Positions 47,925-57,538 of a stretch of 64,000 nucleotides of DNA are shown in pieces. Where the stretch lies: assembly GCF_000657795.2 (NCBI RefSeq), contig NZ_JHEP02000006.1, positions 62,001-126,000 of the forward strand. Direction: 5' to 3'. The DNA is from Bordetella pseudohinzii (lineage in GTDB: Bacteria; Pseudomonadota; Gammaproteobacteria; Burkholderiales; Burkholderiaceae_B). Below the pieces are notes generated by a model. The model had not been told where the DNA came from and made no database searches. It saw only the letters and a list, made by a program, of their open reading frames with translations. The position numbers were made by a program, and so were the translations under genes. Numbering within the stretch: position 1 is the stretch's first letter; every line of letters starts with the position of its first letter.

Positions 47925-48479
47925 TCAGATGCCGCCGTAGGACAGCCGGGTGAGCATCATGGCCGCGATCTGCGCCAGGATGAGCAGCACCAGGGGCGAG
48001 AAGTCGATGGCGGTGCGCGGCAGGATGCGCCGGATCGGGTCCAGCAGCGGCGCGGTCAGGGTCTGCAGGAGCGCCATCAGGGGCGACATGGGATTGACCC
48101 AGGACAGCACCGCCTGGATCAGGGTCAGCCAGACAATGAGGTTCAGGGCCCAGCGCATTTCGGTGAACAGCGCGGTCAGCAGGATGCGGGGCAGGGCGCC
48201 GGCCGGGGGCAGCATGCCCACGCTGACCAGGATGACCAGCAGAAAGAACACCAGGGCGGCCAGCCAGGCGGCGAACAGGCTGGTCCAATCGACGCTGCCG
48301 GTGGCCGGAATGATCCGCCGCAAGGGCAGGATCAGCCAGTTGGTGGCCTGGTAGATGGCGCGGGCCAGCGGGTTGAAGGGATGCAGGCGCACCGCGTGCA
48401 TCCAGGCGCGCAGCAGCAGGGCCGCGCCGAACAGCGTGAACAGGATGTCGATAAGGAAACGCAGGATATCGCCGATCAT
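47925..48479 (-). CDS. yggT: YggT family membrane protein
   Basis: 184 residues. Two YggT repeats, each with a hydrophobic pair of helices: MIGDILRFLIDILFTLFGAALLLRAWM and NLIVWLTLIQAVLSWV, plus NPLARAIYQATNWLILPLRRIIP and LLDPIRRILPRTAIDFSPLVLLI, the duplicated P-x-R-R-I-x-P motif. Inner-membrane protein of unclear role. Convergent with dltA. Confidence 0.92.
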   Translation of the reverse strand: MIGDILRFLIDILFTLFGAALLLRAWMHAVRLHPFNPLARAIYQATNWLILPLRRIIPATGSVDWTSLFAAWLAALVFFLLVILVSVGMLPPAGALPRILLTALFTEMRWALNLIVWLTLIQAVLSWVNPMSPLMALLQTLTAPLLDPIRRILPRTAIDFSPLVLLILAQIAAMMLTRLSYGGI

Positions 48480-48582
48480 GGACTATCTACCGGAAGTAAC
48501 GCCTTCTATTGTCGCATGATGAAGCGGAAACGCCGCGGGTTTCGTGCTGTTGCCGGCAAGATGCCCGCAGGGCATGGCAATG

Positions 48583-48613
48583 AAAAAGCCGCCCGGCTTG
48601 CGCCAGGCGGCTT
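48583..48613 (-). terminator. Intrinsic terminator of the histone-like gene
   Basis: On the minus strand: AAGCCGCC (48613-48606), loop, GGCGGCTT (to 48586), followed by T (complement of A 48583-48587). Lies 28 bases past the stop codon. Confidence 0.82.
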
Positions 48614-48640
48614 GATGCCTACCTCAGGCTGGCGCGTCCC

Positions 48641-49219
48641 TTAGGGACGGCCACCCGTGGGGAAGGGCCACGACGCGGCCGGATTCAGCGCGGTCTTGGC
48701 GCCCGGGGCAGCTGCCGTGGAAGGCGGCGTGGCGGGCTTCTTGGGGGCAGCCTTCTTAGCGGCAGGCTTCTTGGCGGCAGGCTTTTTGGCCGCCGGCTTC
48801 TTGGCGGCAGCCTTCTTGACGGCCTTCTTGGCAGCAGCCTTCTTGACCGCCTTCTTGGCGACGGCCTTCTTGGCTACGGCCTTTTTGACGGCCTTCTTGG
48901 CGACAGCCTTCTTGACGGCCTTCTTGACGACAGCCTTCTTGACCGCCTTCTTGACGACAGCCTTCTTGACGGCCTTCTTGGCTACGGCCTTCTTGACGGC
49001 TTTCTTGGCGACGGCCTTCTTGACGGCCTTCTTGGCGGCTACTTTCTTGGCCGCCGGCTTCTTGGCGGCGACTTTCTTGACCGCCGGTTTCTTGGCGGCG
49101 ACCTTCTTCACAGCGACCTTCTTGACCGCAGCCTTCTTGGCGGGGGCCTTCTTGGCCGCAGCCTTCTTGGCGGCGGGTTTCTTCACCGCCTTCTTGGCGG
49201 CTTTCTTGGCAGTTGCCAT
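48641..49219 (-). CDS. Histone H1-like DNA-binding protein
   Basis: 192 residues, almost entirely Lys, Ala and Val with Pro in places: many KKAxxKKAV- and AAKKPA-type repeats from residue 3 to about 165, then a short Pro/Ala/Gly tail ending PFPTGGRP. Lacks a globular domain. This is the Bordetella BpH1/Hc2-type histone H1 homologue that binds DNA non-specifically and compacts the nucleoid. Start: an AAGGAG lies 7 bases before the ATG at 49219 but only one base before the in-frame ATG at 49225, so 49219 is preferred. Repeat-rich composition makes copy number likely to vary between strains. Confidence 0.9.
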   Translation of the reverse strand: MATAKKAAKKAVKKPAAKKAAAKKAPAKKAAVKKVAVKKVAAKKPAVKKVAAKKPAAKKVAAKKAVKKAVAKKAVKKAVAKKAVKKAVVKKAVKKAVVKKAVKKAVAKKAVKKAVAKKAVAKKAVKKAAAKKAVKKAAAKKPAAKKPAAKKPAAKKAAPKKPATPPSTAAAPGAKTALNPAASWPFPTGGRP

Positions 49220-49369
49220 GGTCATGCTCCTTAGGTTCAGGGGTCCCAGAACTTAAACCCGTGTCACGGAGCGCCAACGGCGAACCGCACCCGGGCTATT
49301 CATCGGCGCATGCCACTGCCCCTTGCGGGCGGCAGTTTTTTTACGGCTTGCGCTAATGAATTCAGCACA

Positions 49370-49415
49370 GCCATTTGATATGGCCCCCGCATGGGCGCGA
49401 GCCATTTCAAATGGC
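49370..49415. repeat. Paired near-palindromes in the nrdB-histone gap
   Basis: GCCATTTGATATGGC (49370-49384) and GCCATTTCAAATGGC (49401-49415) are two 15-bp palindrome-like units 31 bases apart. They are followed by GGCGCCGG and its repeat (49414-49435) and GCCGGT/ACCGGC around 49418-49439. The stretch 49220-49516 contains no credible gene. It looks like a small intergenic repeat of REP/MITE type. Confidence 0.55.
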
Positions 49416-49516
49416 GCCGGTAGGCGCCGGCGAACCGGCAGCCTACCGCTACGTCCTACGTGTCCGAATACACCAACCGGGAGCACAACCTTGGCGGGCC
49501 GCCGGGGCCCTGCCGA

Positions 49517-50713
49517 CTACTCCCAGCTCAGCGTGCCGCCGGTCTGGTATTCGATCACGCGAGTTTCAAAAAAGTTGCGTTCCTTTTTCAGGTCGATCAT
49601 TTCCGCCATCCACGGGAAGGGGTTTTCCTCTTGCGGATAGAGCGGCTCGATGCCGATCTGCTGGCAACGGCGGTTGGCGATGAAGCGCAGATACGACTTG
49701 AACATCGGCGCATTCAGGCCCAGCACGCCGCGCGGCATGGTGTCTTCGGCGTAAGCGTATTCGAGTTCCACCGCTTTGCGGAAGAGTTCGCGGATTTCTT
49801 CGCGGAACTCCGGCGTCCACAGATGCGGATTTTCGAGCTTGATGGTGTTGATCAGGTCGATGCCGAAATTGCAGTGCATGGATTCATCGCGCAGGATGTA
49901 CATGTACTGCTCGGCCGCGCCGGTCATCTTGTTCTGCCGGCCCAGCGCCAGGATCTGGGTGAAGCCGACATAGAAGAACAGCCCTTCCATCAGGCAGGCG
50001 AATACGATCAGGGACTTCAGAAGCGTCTGGTCGGCTTCCGGGGTGCCCGTCTTGAAATTCGGATCGGCGATGGCTTCGATGAAGGGGATCAGGAACTCAT
50101 CCTTGTCGCGTATCGAGGGAACCTCGTTATAGGCGTTGAAGATTTCCGATTCGTCCAGATCCAGGCTTTCGACGATGTACTGATAGGCGTGGGTGTGGAT
50201 GGCTTCTTCGAAGGCCTGGCGCAGCAGGAACTGGCGGCATTCGGGGGCCGTGATGTGGCGATAGGTGCCCAGCACGATGTTGTTGGCGGCCAGCGAATCG
50301 GCCGTCACGAAGAAGCCCAGGTTGCGCTTGACGATGCGGCGCTCGTCCTCGGTCAACCCGTTGGGGTTTTTCCAGAGGGCGATGTCGCGCGACATGTTGA
50401 TTTCTTGCGGCATCCAGTGGTTGGCGCAAGTGGCCAGGTATTTTTCCCAGGCCCACTTGTACTTGAACGGCACCAGCTGGTTGACGTCGGTTTCGCCGTT
50501 GATGATGCGCTTGTCGGCGACCTTCACGCGGCGAGCGGTATTGCTGCCCAGGTCGGCCGCGGATTGCGGCGCGGCCGGGGTGGGCAAGGCCGAGTCGCCA
50601 AACACGCCCGTGGCGGCGCGCACCGGTTCGGGCGCGACGCCGCCCGCGCCCGCCGCGGGGGCGGGCGTCTTGGGGGCTTGCGTGGCGAGGTTGTCGTCTT
50701 CCCAATTAAGCAT
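49517..50713 (-). CDS. nrdB: Ribonucleotide-diphosphate reductase beta subunit, class Ia
   Basis: 398 residues. Ferritin-like R2 fold with iron-ligand and radical-channel motifs: [29 protein letters not shown], and [12 protein letters not shown]. The C-terminal tail QTGGTLSWE docks into NrdA. Generates the tyrosyl radical for ribonucleotide reduction. Starts 21 bases after the nrdA stop (GGAG as RBS). N-terminal extension (about 1-55) is Ala/Pro-rich. Confidence 0.97.
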   Translation of the reverse strand: MLNWEDDNLATQAPKTPAPAAGAGGVAPEPVRAATGVFGDSALPTPAAPQSAADLGSNTARRVKVADKRIINGETDVNQLVPFKYKWAWEKYLATCANHWMPQEINMSRDIALWKNPNGLTEDERRIVKRNLGFFVTADSLAANNIVLGTYRHITAPECRQFLLRQAFEEAIHTHAYQYIVESLDLDESEIFNAYNEVPSIRDKDEFLIPFIEAIADPNFKTGTPEADQTLLKSLIVFACLMEGLFFYVGFTQILALGRQNKMTGAAEQYMYILRDESMHCNFGIDLINTIKLENPHLWTPEFREEIRELFRKAVELEYAYAEDTMPRGVLGLNAPMFKSYLRFIANRRCQQIGIEPLYPQEENPFPWMAEMIDLKKERNFFETRVIEYQTGGTLSWE

Positions 50714-50734
50714 GATCGAATTCTCCGAAAATCG

Positions 50735-53662
50735 TTACTGGCAAGCTTCGCACTCTTCGAAGCCGGGGTCTCCCGGCCGCATCGTGCAAACCGCCCCGAC
50801 GATCTCGGGTTCGGGCAAAACAGGTGCTGCGGCTACGGGGGCCGTGGCGTTGTGGTTGCCAGCGCTGACGGCGTTCAGTTCGCCGCCGCGGCCCGTGGAT
50901 TTCTCGGCGCTGGTGGCGCCCATGGTGCGCAGGTAGTAGGTGGTCTTCAGGCCACGCTGCCATGCGAGCTTGTAAGTGTCGTCCAACTTCTTGCCCGATG
51001 CGCCGGCCATATAGATGTTCAGCGACTGGGCCTGATCGATCCACTTCTGGCGGCGCGCGGCGCACTCGACCAGCCAGCTCGGTTCGACTTCGAACGCGGT
51101 GGCGTAGAGTTCGCGCAGTTCGGTCGGAACACGATCGATGCGGGACAGACTGCCATCGAAGTACTTGAGGTCAGCGACCATGACTTCGTCCCACAGACCG
51201 AGTTTCTTCAGATCACGAACGAGATAATCGTTTACGACCGTGAACTCGCCGGAGAGATTCGATTTAACGTACAAGTTCTGGAAAGTGGGTTCGATGCACG
51301 CAGATACGCCAATGATATTGGAAATCGTCGCGGTTGGGGCAATAGCAATGCAGTTCGAGTTGCGCATGCCATGCTCTTTGATGCGCGCGCGCAACGTATT
51401 CCAATCGAGCGAGCTCGATTCATCGACGTCGACATTGCCGCCGCGCTCATCGCGCAGCATCGCGATGGAGTCTTGCGGCAGGATGCCGCGCGACCACAGC
51501 GAACCTTCATACGATTGATAGCGGCCGCGTTCCTGGGCGAGTTCGCTGGAGGCCCAATAGGCCTGATAGCACACGGCTTCCATCGAGCGGTCGGCGAATT
51601 CGATGGCCGCTTGCGAAGCGTAGGGCACGCGCATCATGTGCAGGCAGTCCTGGAAGCCCATGATGCCCATGCCGACGGGGCGATGGCGCATATTGGAATT
51701 GCGCGCCTTCTCCACGGCGTAATAGTTGATGTCGATCACGTTGTCGAGCATGCGCATGGCGATGCCGACGGTGCGCTTGATCTTGTCGTGGTCGAGCTCG
51801 AAGCCGCCGTTGGCGGTGGGCTTCATGTGCGCGACCAGGTTCACCGAGCCGAGGTTGCAGACGGCAATTTCGGACTCATTGGTGTTCAGCGTGATCTCGG
51901 TGCAGAGATTGGAGCTGTGCACCACGCCGACGTGCTGCTGCGGCGAGCGGATGTTGCAGGGATCCTTGAACGTGATCCAGGGGTGGCCGGTCTCGAACAG
52001 CATGGACAGCATCTTGCGCCACAGCGAGATGGCCGGCATTTTCTTGAACAGCTTCAGTTCGCCGCTGGCGACCTTGGCCTCGTAGCCCAGGTAGGCGCGC
52101 TCGAACTCGCGGCCGTACTTGTCGTGCAGGTCCGGGCAGTCGGAGGGCGAGAACAGCGTCCATTCGCCGTTTTCCATCACGCGCTTCATGAACAGGTCGG
52201 GAATCCAGTTCGCCGTGTTCATGTCGTGGGTGCGGCGGCGCTCGTCGCCGGTGTTCTTGCGCAGCTCCAGGAACTCTTCGATGTCCAGGTGCCAGGTTTC
52301 GAGATAGGTGCAGACCGCGCCCTTGCGCTTGCCGCCCTGGTTGACCGCCACGGCGGTGTCGTTGACCACCTTCAGGAAGGGCACGACGCCCTGGCTTTCG
52401 CCATTGGTGCCCTTGATGTGGCTGCGCAGCGCGCGCACCGGGGTCCAGTCATTGCCCAGGCCGCCGGCGTACTTGGCCAGCAGCGCGTTTTCCTTGATGG
52501 CGTCGTAGATGCCTTCCAGGTCGTCGGAGACCGTGGTCAGGTAGCACGACGACAGCTGCGAGTGCAGCGTGCCGGAGTTGAACAGCGTCGGCGTCGAGCT
52601 CATGAAGTCGAACGAGGACAGGATCTCGTAGAACTCGATGGCGCGCGCTTCGCGGTCGGTTTCACGCAGCGCCAGGCCCATGGCCACGCGCATGAAGAAG
52701 ACTTGCGGCAGTTCGATGCGCGTGCCGCGCACGTGCAGGAAGTAGCGGTCGTACAGCGTTTGCAGGCCGAGGTAGCCGAACTGCAGATCGCGGTTGGCGT
52801 CCAGGGCGCGGGCCACGCGCGGCAGGTCGAACTCGGCCAGCTTGGCGTCCAGCAGGCCGGCCTCGATGCCGCGCTGGATGAAGGCCGGGAAATACTCGGC
52901 ATAGCGCTGGGCCATGTCGGCTTGCGAGACTTCCTCGCCCAGCACTTCCTTGCGGATCGTGTGCAGCAGCAGGCGGGCGGTGACCTGGCTGTAGGCCGGG
53001 TCCTTCTCGACCAGGGCGCGGGCGGCCAGGATGGCGGACTTGAAGACCTCGTCGACCGGCACGCCGTCGTACAGATTTTTGACCGTTTCCTTCAGGATGG
53101 CTTCGGTGTCGATGAACTCGGTCAGGCCCACGCCGGCGGCCTCGATGGTGGCGCGCAGCTGCGCCATGTCCAGCGGGCGGCGCGCGCCGTTGTCGGTGAC
53201 GTTGAGCGAGACTTCCTGGACGGCGGGGGCGGCCTTGTCCAGCACCTCGGCGGCGGCGGCGCGCTCTTGGGCGCGGCGTTCGCGGTACAGCACGTAGGAG
53301 CGGGCGACGTCATGCTGGCCCGAGCGCATCAGCGACAGCTCGACCTGGTCCTGCACGTCTTCAATATGGAAGGTGCCGCCGCTGGGGCGGTTGCGCACCA
53401 GGGCGTTGACCACCTGGGCCGTCAATTGCTCGACGAGTTCGCGCACGCGCGCCGAGGCGGCGCCCTGGCCGCCATTGACCGCCAGGAAGGCCTTGGTCAT
53501 GGCGATGGCGATCTTGCCCGGCTCAAAGCCCACCACCGAGCCATTGCGGCGGATCAGGTTGTAACTGGCCCATTGGCCGGCCGGGCCGGTATTGGCGGGG
53601 TTTTCGTTGGATTCGGGCGGCACGGCCGTGGGCCGAGTCACAGAGGCGATCGTAGTCTGCAT
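50735..53662 (-). CDS. nrdA: Ribonucleotide-diphosphate reductase alpha subunit, class Ia
   Basis: 975 residues. An ATP-cone activity domain near the N-terminus (NLIRRNGSVVGFEPGKIAIA region), then the ten-stranded barrel with FNSGTLHSQLSSCYL (redox Cys), NLCTEITLNTNE (thiyl Cys with Asn and Glu partners), and the C-terminal redox tail ending CEACQ. Reduces NDPs to dNDPs. The ATG at 53662 is chosen: AGGAG 7 bases upstream. The frame continues upstream without homology. The promoter carries paired NrdR boxes. Confidence 0.96.
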   Translation of the reverse strand: MQTTIASVTRPTAVPPESNENPANTGPAGQWASYNLIRRNGSVVGFEPGKIAIAMTKAFLAVNGGQGAASARVRELVEQLTAQVVNALVRNRPSGGTFHIEDVQDQVELSLMRSGQHDVARSYVLYRERRAQERAAAAEVLDKAAPAVQEVSLNVTDNGARRPLDMAQLRATIEAAGVGLTEFIDTEAILKETVKNLYDGVPVDEVFKSAILAARALVEKDPAYSQVTARLLLHTIRKEVLGEEVSQADMAQRYAEYFPAFIQRGIEAGLLDAKLAEFDLPRVARALDANRDLQFGYLGLQTLYDRYFLHVRGTRIELPQVFFMRVAMGLALRETDREARAIEFYEILSSFDFMSSTPTLFNSGTLHSQLSSCYLTTVSDDLEGIYDAIKENALLAKYAGGLGNDWTPVRALRSHIKGTNGESQGVVPFLKVVNDTAVAVNQGGKRKGAVCTYLETWHLDIEEFLELRKNTGDERRRTHDMNTANWIPDLFMKRVMENGEWTLFSPSDCPDLHDKYGREFERAYLGYEAKVASGELKLFKKMPAISLWRKMLSMLFETGHPWITFKDPCNIRSPQQHVGVVHSSNLCTEITLNTNESEIAVCNLGSVNLVAHMKPTANGGFELDHDKIKRTVGIAMRMLDNVIDINYYAVEKARNSNMRHRPVGMGIMGFQDCLHMMRVPYASQAAIEFADRSMEAVCYQAYWASSELAQERGRYQSYEGSLWSRGILPQDSIAMLRDERGGNVDVDESSSLDWNTLRARIKEHGMRNSNCIAIAPTATISNIIGVSACIEPTFQNLYVKSNLSGEFTVVNDYLVRDLKKLGLWDEVMVADLKYFDGSLSRIDRVPTELRELYATAFEVEPSWLVECAARRQKWIDQAQSLNIYMAGASGKKLDDTYKLAWQRGLKTTYYLRTMGATSAEKSTGRGGELNAVSAGNHNATAPVAAAPVLPEPEIVGAVCTMRPGDPGFEECEACQ

Positions 53663-53801
53663 GGAAGCTCCTGTGCGAATAGCGGAAACGGGACATGGCC
53701 GAGCCATGTCGGAACAAAAAGAATTCGGTGTGAGGGGGGCAAAAAACCAGGACGTGCCGTCCTGAGACCGTGGTCAGCGGGTCAACAGCTGATGAAATCG
53801 A

Positions 53802-53817
53802 CCACAAGATATAGTGT
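53802..53817. promoter_or_regulatory. NrdR box 1 of nrdAB
   Basis: CCACAAGATATAGTGT fits the NrdR consensus (acaCwAtATaTwGtgt). It is 32 bases from box 2, about three helical turns, the normal pairing. On the minus strand TACACT within the box could serve as -10 of nrdAB. NrdR represses at high dATP. Confidence 0.8.
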
Positions 53818-53833
53818 ACCACCCCCTCGCATG

Positions 53834-53849
53834 GCACTAATTCTAGTGA
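53834..53849. promoter_or_regulatory. NrdR box 2 of nrdAB
   Basis: GCACTAATTCTAGTGA, a palindrome-like NrdR site one pairing distance (32 bases, start to start) from box 1. Together they overlap the likely nrdAB promoter (TTAGTG, 16 bases, TACACT on the minus strand). The 303-base gap 53663-53965 holds these boxes, the leader, and a GC hairpin; no gene. Confidence 0.75.
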
Positions 53850-53904
53850 GGGTCCGTACGGTGAACAAGACTGGCCTGACGCGAAGTTCAAATTTAGTTG
53901 TTAC

Positions 53905-53938
53905 AAAATGCGAGGGGCGCGCCGATCAAGGCGCGCCC
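53905..53938 (-). terminator. Candidate terminator after the indolepyruvate oxidoreductase gene
   Basis: GGGCGCGCC (53915-53923), loop GATCAA, GGCGCGCCC (53930-53938): a perfect 9-bp stem 28 bases past the stop. On the minus strand only TTTT (53908-53905), six bases after the stem, follows, so the U-run is weak and displaced. Confidence 0.5.
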
Positions 53939-53965
53939 GCCGAAGTGCTTGCTCAGCGCCAGGTT

Positions 53966-56900
53966 TTATGCGCTTCTCCGGACCTCGGTCGGCGCAAAAT
54001 CAGGCTGCTCATAGCTTTCCAGCAGGCGGTCGCGCTCCTGCCGGAAGCGCGCCGCCGCGGCGGCCTTGATATGGCCATAACCGCGCACGGTTTCGGCAAG
54101 GGCAGCGATTGTAGCCGCAGCGCCGATCTTGTCCACCGACAGGCCGGCCAGCAGGCGTCGGACCAGCGCCTCATATTCGCCGACGAGGGCGCGCTCCATG
54201 CGGCGCTCGGCCGTATAGCCGAAAGGATCGGCCCAAGTGCCGCGCAGGCGCTTGCCGCGGGCCAGCCAACGCAGCGCCGCGAGGGTGCGCGGGCCCAGGG
54301 CCATCTTGCGCGGCACGCCGGTGCGCGGGTCCTTGCGGGCCAGCAGCGGCGGCGCCATATGGAAGCGCAGCCGATAGCCGCCTTCGAACTGTTCGGCCAG
54401 CTGCGCGGCGAAGCCGCCGTCGGTGTAGAGGCGGGCGACTTCGTATTCGTCCTTGTAGGCCATGAGCTTGAACAGGCCGCGCGCCACCGCCAGCGCCAGC
54501 CGGGATGAACCGGCGTCCAGGGCGCGCTCGCGCGCGGCCACGGCTTCGACCAGCTGGCGGTAGCGCGCCGCATAAGCGGCGTCCTGATAGGCCGTCAGGT
54601 CGGCCACGCGCCGCGCCACGGCGTCTTCCAGGCGTTCGGGCCGATGCAGCGCGATGACCTGGGCGGGCGGCCGCAGCGCGAAGTCCAGCGCCTGGGGCGC
54701 ATGGGCGGCCAGGCGGCCGGCGTCGAAGGCCGCCCGATTGCTGGCCACGGCCACGCCGTTGAGCTCGATGGCCCGCGTGAGGGCATCCAGCGTCAGCGGC
54801 ACGTCGCCCCGCTGCCAGGCATAGCCCAGCAGGAAGATATTGGACAGGATGCTGTCGCCGAACAGCGTCAGCGCGGCGCCGTGCGCGTCCAGCGCGGCGG
54901 TCTGGCCGGCGCCGGCCGCATGGCGGATTTTCTCCAGCAGCGCCTCGCCCCGCAGGGGGACATCGGGCTGGCGCGTGAAATCCGACACCGGCGCGACATA
55001 GGTATTGGCGGTCACGCGGCTATGGCCGCGGCGCAGCGTGCCCAGCGCCTCGGGGGCGACGGCGGCCACCGGGTCGCAGAGGATGGCGGCGTCGGCCTGC
55101 TGCCAGTCCAGCCGCGCCGGACCGGCCGGCGTGCCCGCCGGCGCGAGTCGGATGTGGCTGATGACGGTGCCGCCTTTCTGCGCCAGGCCGGTCAGGTCCA
55201 GCACCGAGGCCGACAGGCCCTGCAGATGCGCGGCCATGGAGACCAGCGCGCCGATGGTGATGACGCCCGTGCCGCCCATGCCGGCGACCAGCAGGCGGTA
55301 GGGCGCATGCAGCGGGGCGATGGCCGGCAGGGGCAATTCGCCCAGCCTGGCCTGCCAATCGGCCTGGCCGGCCGCGCGGCGCTTGCGCGGCTGGCCGCCT
55401 TCGACCGACACAAAGCTGGGACAGAAGCCTTCGGCGCAGGCGTAGTCCTTGTTGCAGCTGGACTGGTCCACGGCGCGCTTGCGGCCATAAGGGGTTTCCA
55501 GCGGCACGATGGACAGGCAGTTGGACTGCGTGCCACAGTCGCCGCAGCCTTCGCAGACCGCGCTATTGATGAAGAGGCGCCGCGCCGGGTCGGGGAAGGT
55601 CTTTTTCTTGCGGCGGCGGCGCTTTTCGGCCGCGCAGGTCTGGTCATGGATGAGGACGGTGACGCCCGGGGTGGCGCGCAATTCGCGCTGCAGGGCGTCG
55701 AGTTCGCGGCGATGATGCACGGCGATGCCGGGGCCGAGGTCGATGCCGCGGTATTTTTCCGGTTCGTCGGTGGTGACGACGATGCGGGCGACATGCTCGC
55801 CGCGCAGCTGCTGGCAGATCTGCGGCACCGAGATGGGGCCGTCCACCGGCTGCCCGCCCGTCATGGCCACGGCATCGTTGAACAGGATTTTGTAGGTGAT
55901 GTTGGCGCGCGCGGCCACGGCTTGGCGGATCGCCAGATAGCCGGAGTGGTAATAGGTGCCTTCGCCCATGTTCTGGAACACATGGGGCGATTCGATATAG
56001 GGCGCCACGCCAATCCAGTCCACGCCTTCGCCGCCCATCTGGGTCAGGCCGCCGGTCTCGCGGTCCATCCAGGCGGCCATGTAATGGCAGCCCACGCCCG
56101 AGCGCGCCTGGCTGCCTTCCGGCACCTTGGTCGAGCTGTTGTGCGGACAGCCGGAGCAGAAATACGGGCGCCGCCGCATGCCATCGGCCTCGTTGGACAA
56201 GGCCTGGGCACAGGCGAAGGCGGCGGTGTCCGCGCCCAGGGCCAGGCCGGCGGTGCGCCGCAGCCAATCGGCCAGCGGCGCGGCCAGGATGGAGGGCCGC
56301 AGCTGTCCGGCGGCCGGGATGAGGGGGGCGCCGTCGAACCCCTGTTTGCCGCAGACCGAGGGACGCTCGTCGCGGTTGTAGAGCAGGTCCTTGATCTGCG
56401 CCTCGACGATGCCGTCTTTTTCTTCGATGACCAGGATATGGCGCAGGCCCCGCGCGAAGGCCAGCAGGCGTTCGCGCTCCAGCGGCCAGACCAGGCCGGG
56501 TTTGTAGATGCGGACCTGGGCGGTGTCCACGCCCAGGCGGGCCAGCGCTTCCATGGCGTCCAGATGGGCCTTGCCCGCGGTGACGATGCCGACGGTCGCG
56601 CCGGGGGCGGGCGAAATCAGCTTGTCTATGCTGTGGCGCGCGGCAAAGGCGGCCACGGCGCGCAGGCGGCGCGCCATGCGCGCCTCGATGGCGGGCGACA
56701 GGAAGTCGCTGGCGTTGTATTCGCGCCCGGCCGCGTCCGCGTCCTCGGGCATGTCATAGCGCGCCGCGGGCCGGGCCTCGAAAGACTGGCCGGTCTCCAC
56801 CGACTCGGACGTCACCTTGAACGCCACCCAGGCGCCGCTGTGGCGCGACAGCGCCCAGCCCCAGAGCGCGAAGGTCTCGTACTCGTCGATGGAAGCCGGA

Positions 56901-57442
56901 TGCACGATGGGCACATGCCAGCCGATGAGCGAGGTTTCGCTGGCATGCGGAATGGAGGAGGAGACGGCCGTGTGGTCATCGCCCACCACCATCAGCACGC
57001 CGCCGTGGCGCGACGCGCCGGCCGCGTGGCCGTGATGCAGGGCGTCGCCGGCGCGATCCAGCCCCGGGCCCTTGCCGTACCACATGGCGTAGACGCCATC
57101 GACCTTGCGGTCGGCGCGCGCGCCGACCTGTTGCGTGCCCATGACGGCGGTGGCGGCCAGGTCTTCGTTGATCGCCGGCAGAAAGGTGATCTGGTGGGCG
57201 TCCAGCGCCTTTTGCGCCTTCCACATGGCCATGTCCACCCCGCCCAGGGGCGAGCCGCGATAGCCGGAGACAAAGCCGGCGGTATTGAGGCCCCGCTCGC
57301 GGTCGGCCCGGCGCTGCGCGAGCATGATGCGCACCAGGGCCTGGGTGCCGGTCAGGAAAATGCGTCCCTGGCCGCGGCTGAGGTTGTCTCCGAGTTGATA
57401 GTCCAGGTCGATGGGGTGATCGACCGCGGGGGTGCCGTCCAT
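53966..57442 (-). CDS. Indolepyruvate (2-oxoacid) ferredoxin oxidoreductase, fused subunits
   Basis: 1158 residues: an alpha-subunit TPP part at the N-terminus (GYRGSPLGGVDMAMWKAQKAL, KGPGLDRAGDALHHGHAAG), a central segment with the cysteine clusters YFCSGCPHNSST and CEGCGDCGTQSNC (one FeS cluster), then the gamma-like domain (AGMGGTGVITIGALVSMAA). Oxidatively decarboxylates aryl pyruvates, feeding electrons to ferredoxin or an acceptor. This long aerobic form is common in beta-proteobacteria. Divergent from an Lrp/AsnC regulator 122 bases away. Start has AGGAG 7 bases upstream. Confidence 0.93.
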   Translation of the reverse strand: MDGTPAVDHPIDLDYQLGDNLSRGQGRIFLTGTQALVRIMLAQRRADRERGLNTAGFVSGYRGSPLGGVDMAMWKAQKALDAHQITFLPAINEDLAATAVMGTQQVGARADRKVDGVYAMWYGKGPGLDRAGDALHHGHAAGASRHGGVLMVVGDDHTAVSSSIPHASETSLIGWHVPIVHPASIDEYETFALWGWALSRHSGAWVAFKVTSESVETGQSFEARPAARYDMPEDADAAGREYNASDFLSPAIEARMARRLRAVAAFAARHSIDKLISPAPGATVGIVTAGKAHLDAMEALARLGVDTAQVRIYKPGLVWPLERERLLAFARGLRHILVIEEKDGIVEAQIKDLLYNRDERPSVCGKQGFDGAPLIPAAGQLRPSILAAPLADWLRRTAGLALGADTAAFACAQALSNEADGMRRRPYFCSGCPHNSSTKVPEGSQARSGVGCHYMAAWMDRETGGLTQMGGEGVDWIGVAPYIESPHVFQNMGEGTYYHSGYLAIRQAVAARANITYKILFNDAVAMTGGQPVDGPISVPQICQQLRGEHVARIVVTTDEPEKYRGIDLGPGIAVHHRRELDALQRELRATPGVTVLIHDQTCAAEKRRRRKKKTFPDPARRLFINSAVCEGCGDCGTQSNCLSIVPLETPYGRKRAVDQSSCNKDYACAEGFCPSFVSVEGGQPRKRRAAGQADWQARLGELPLPAIAPLHAPYRLLVAGMGGTGVITIGALVSMAAHLQGLSASVLDLTGLAQKGGTVISHIRLAPAGTPAGPARLDWQQADAAILCDPVAAVAPEALGTLRRGHSRVTANTYVAPVSDFTRQPDVPLRGEALLEKIRHAAGAGQTAALDAHGAALTLFGDSILSNIFLLGYAWQRGDVPLTLDALTRAIELNGVAVASNRAAFDAGRLAAHAPQALDFALRPPAQVIALHRPERLEDAVARRVADLTAYQDAAYAARYRQLVEAVAARERALDAGSSRLALAVARGLFKLMAYKDEYEVARLYTDGGFAAQLAEQFEGGYRLRFHMAPPLLARKDPRTGVPRKMALGPRTLAALRWLARGKRLRGTWADPFGYTAERRMERALVGEYEALVRRLLAGLSVDKIGAAATIAALAETVRGYGHIKAAAAARFRQERDRLLESYEQPDFAPTEVRRSA

Positions 57443-57516
57443 GAGCGCTCCTGTATTTCGATCATGATAGAAGCGCGGCGATACCGGTTTATTGCGTTAT
57501 TGGATCGTGAATTCCC

Positions 57517-57538
57517 TATAATTTGAAATAAACATTTC
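57517..57538. promoter_or_regulatory. TATAAT and GAAAT/ATTTC dyad in front of the Lrp-like gene
   Basis: TATAAT at 57517-57522 is followed at 57525-57538 by GAAAT-AAAC-ATTTC, a perfect 5-bp inverted repeat around the likely transcription start. This suits autoregulation by the Lrp/AsnC protein, and the same site could influence the divergent oxidoreductase. Confidence 0.5.

Noticed and set aside
48700-49215. Regular repeats resembling a CRISPR or satellite array
   Set aside because: The repeats are short, unspaced and in frame, encoding the Lys/Ala repeats of the histone-like protein.
49460-54508. Very long open frame opposite nrdB and nrdA (about 1680 codons)
   Set aside because: It lies antisense to two well-supported genes, has the His/Gln/Gly/Arg-rich composition of a GC-rich shadow frame, and no recognisable domain.
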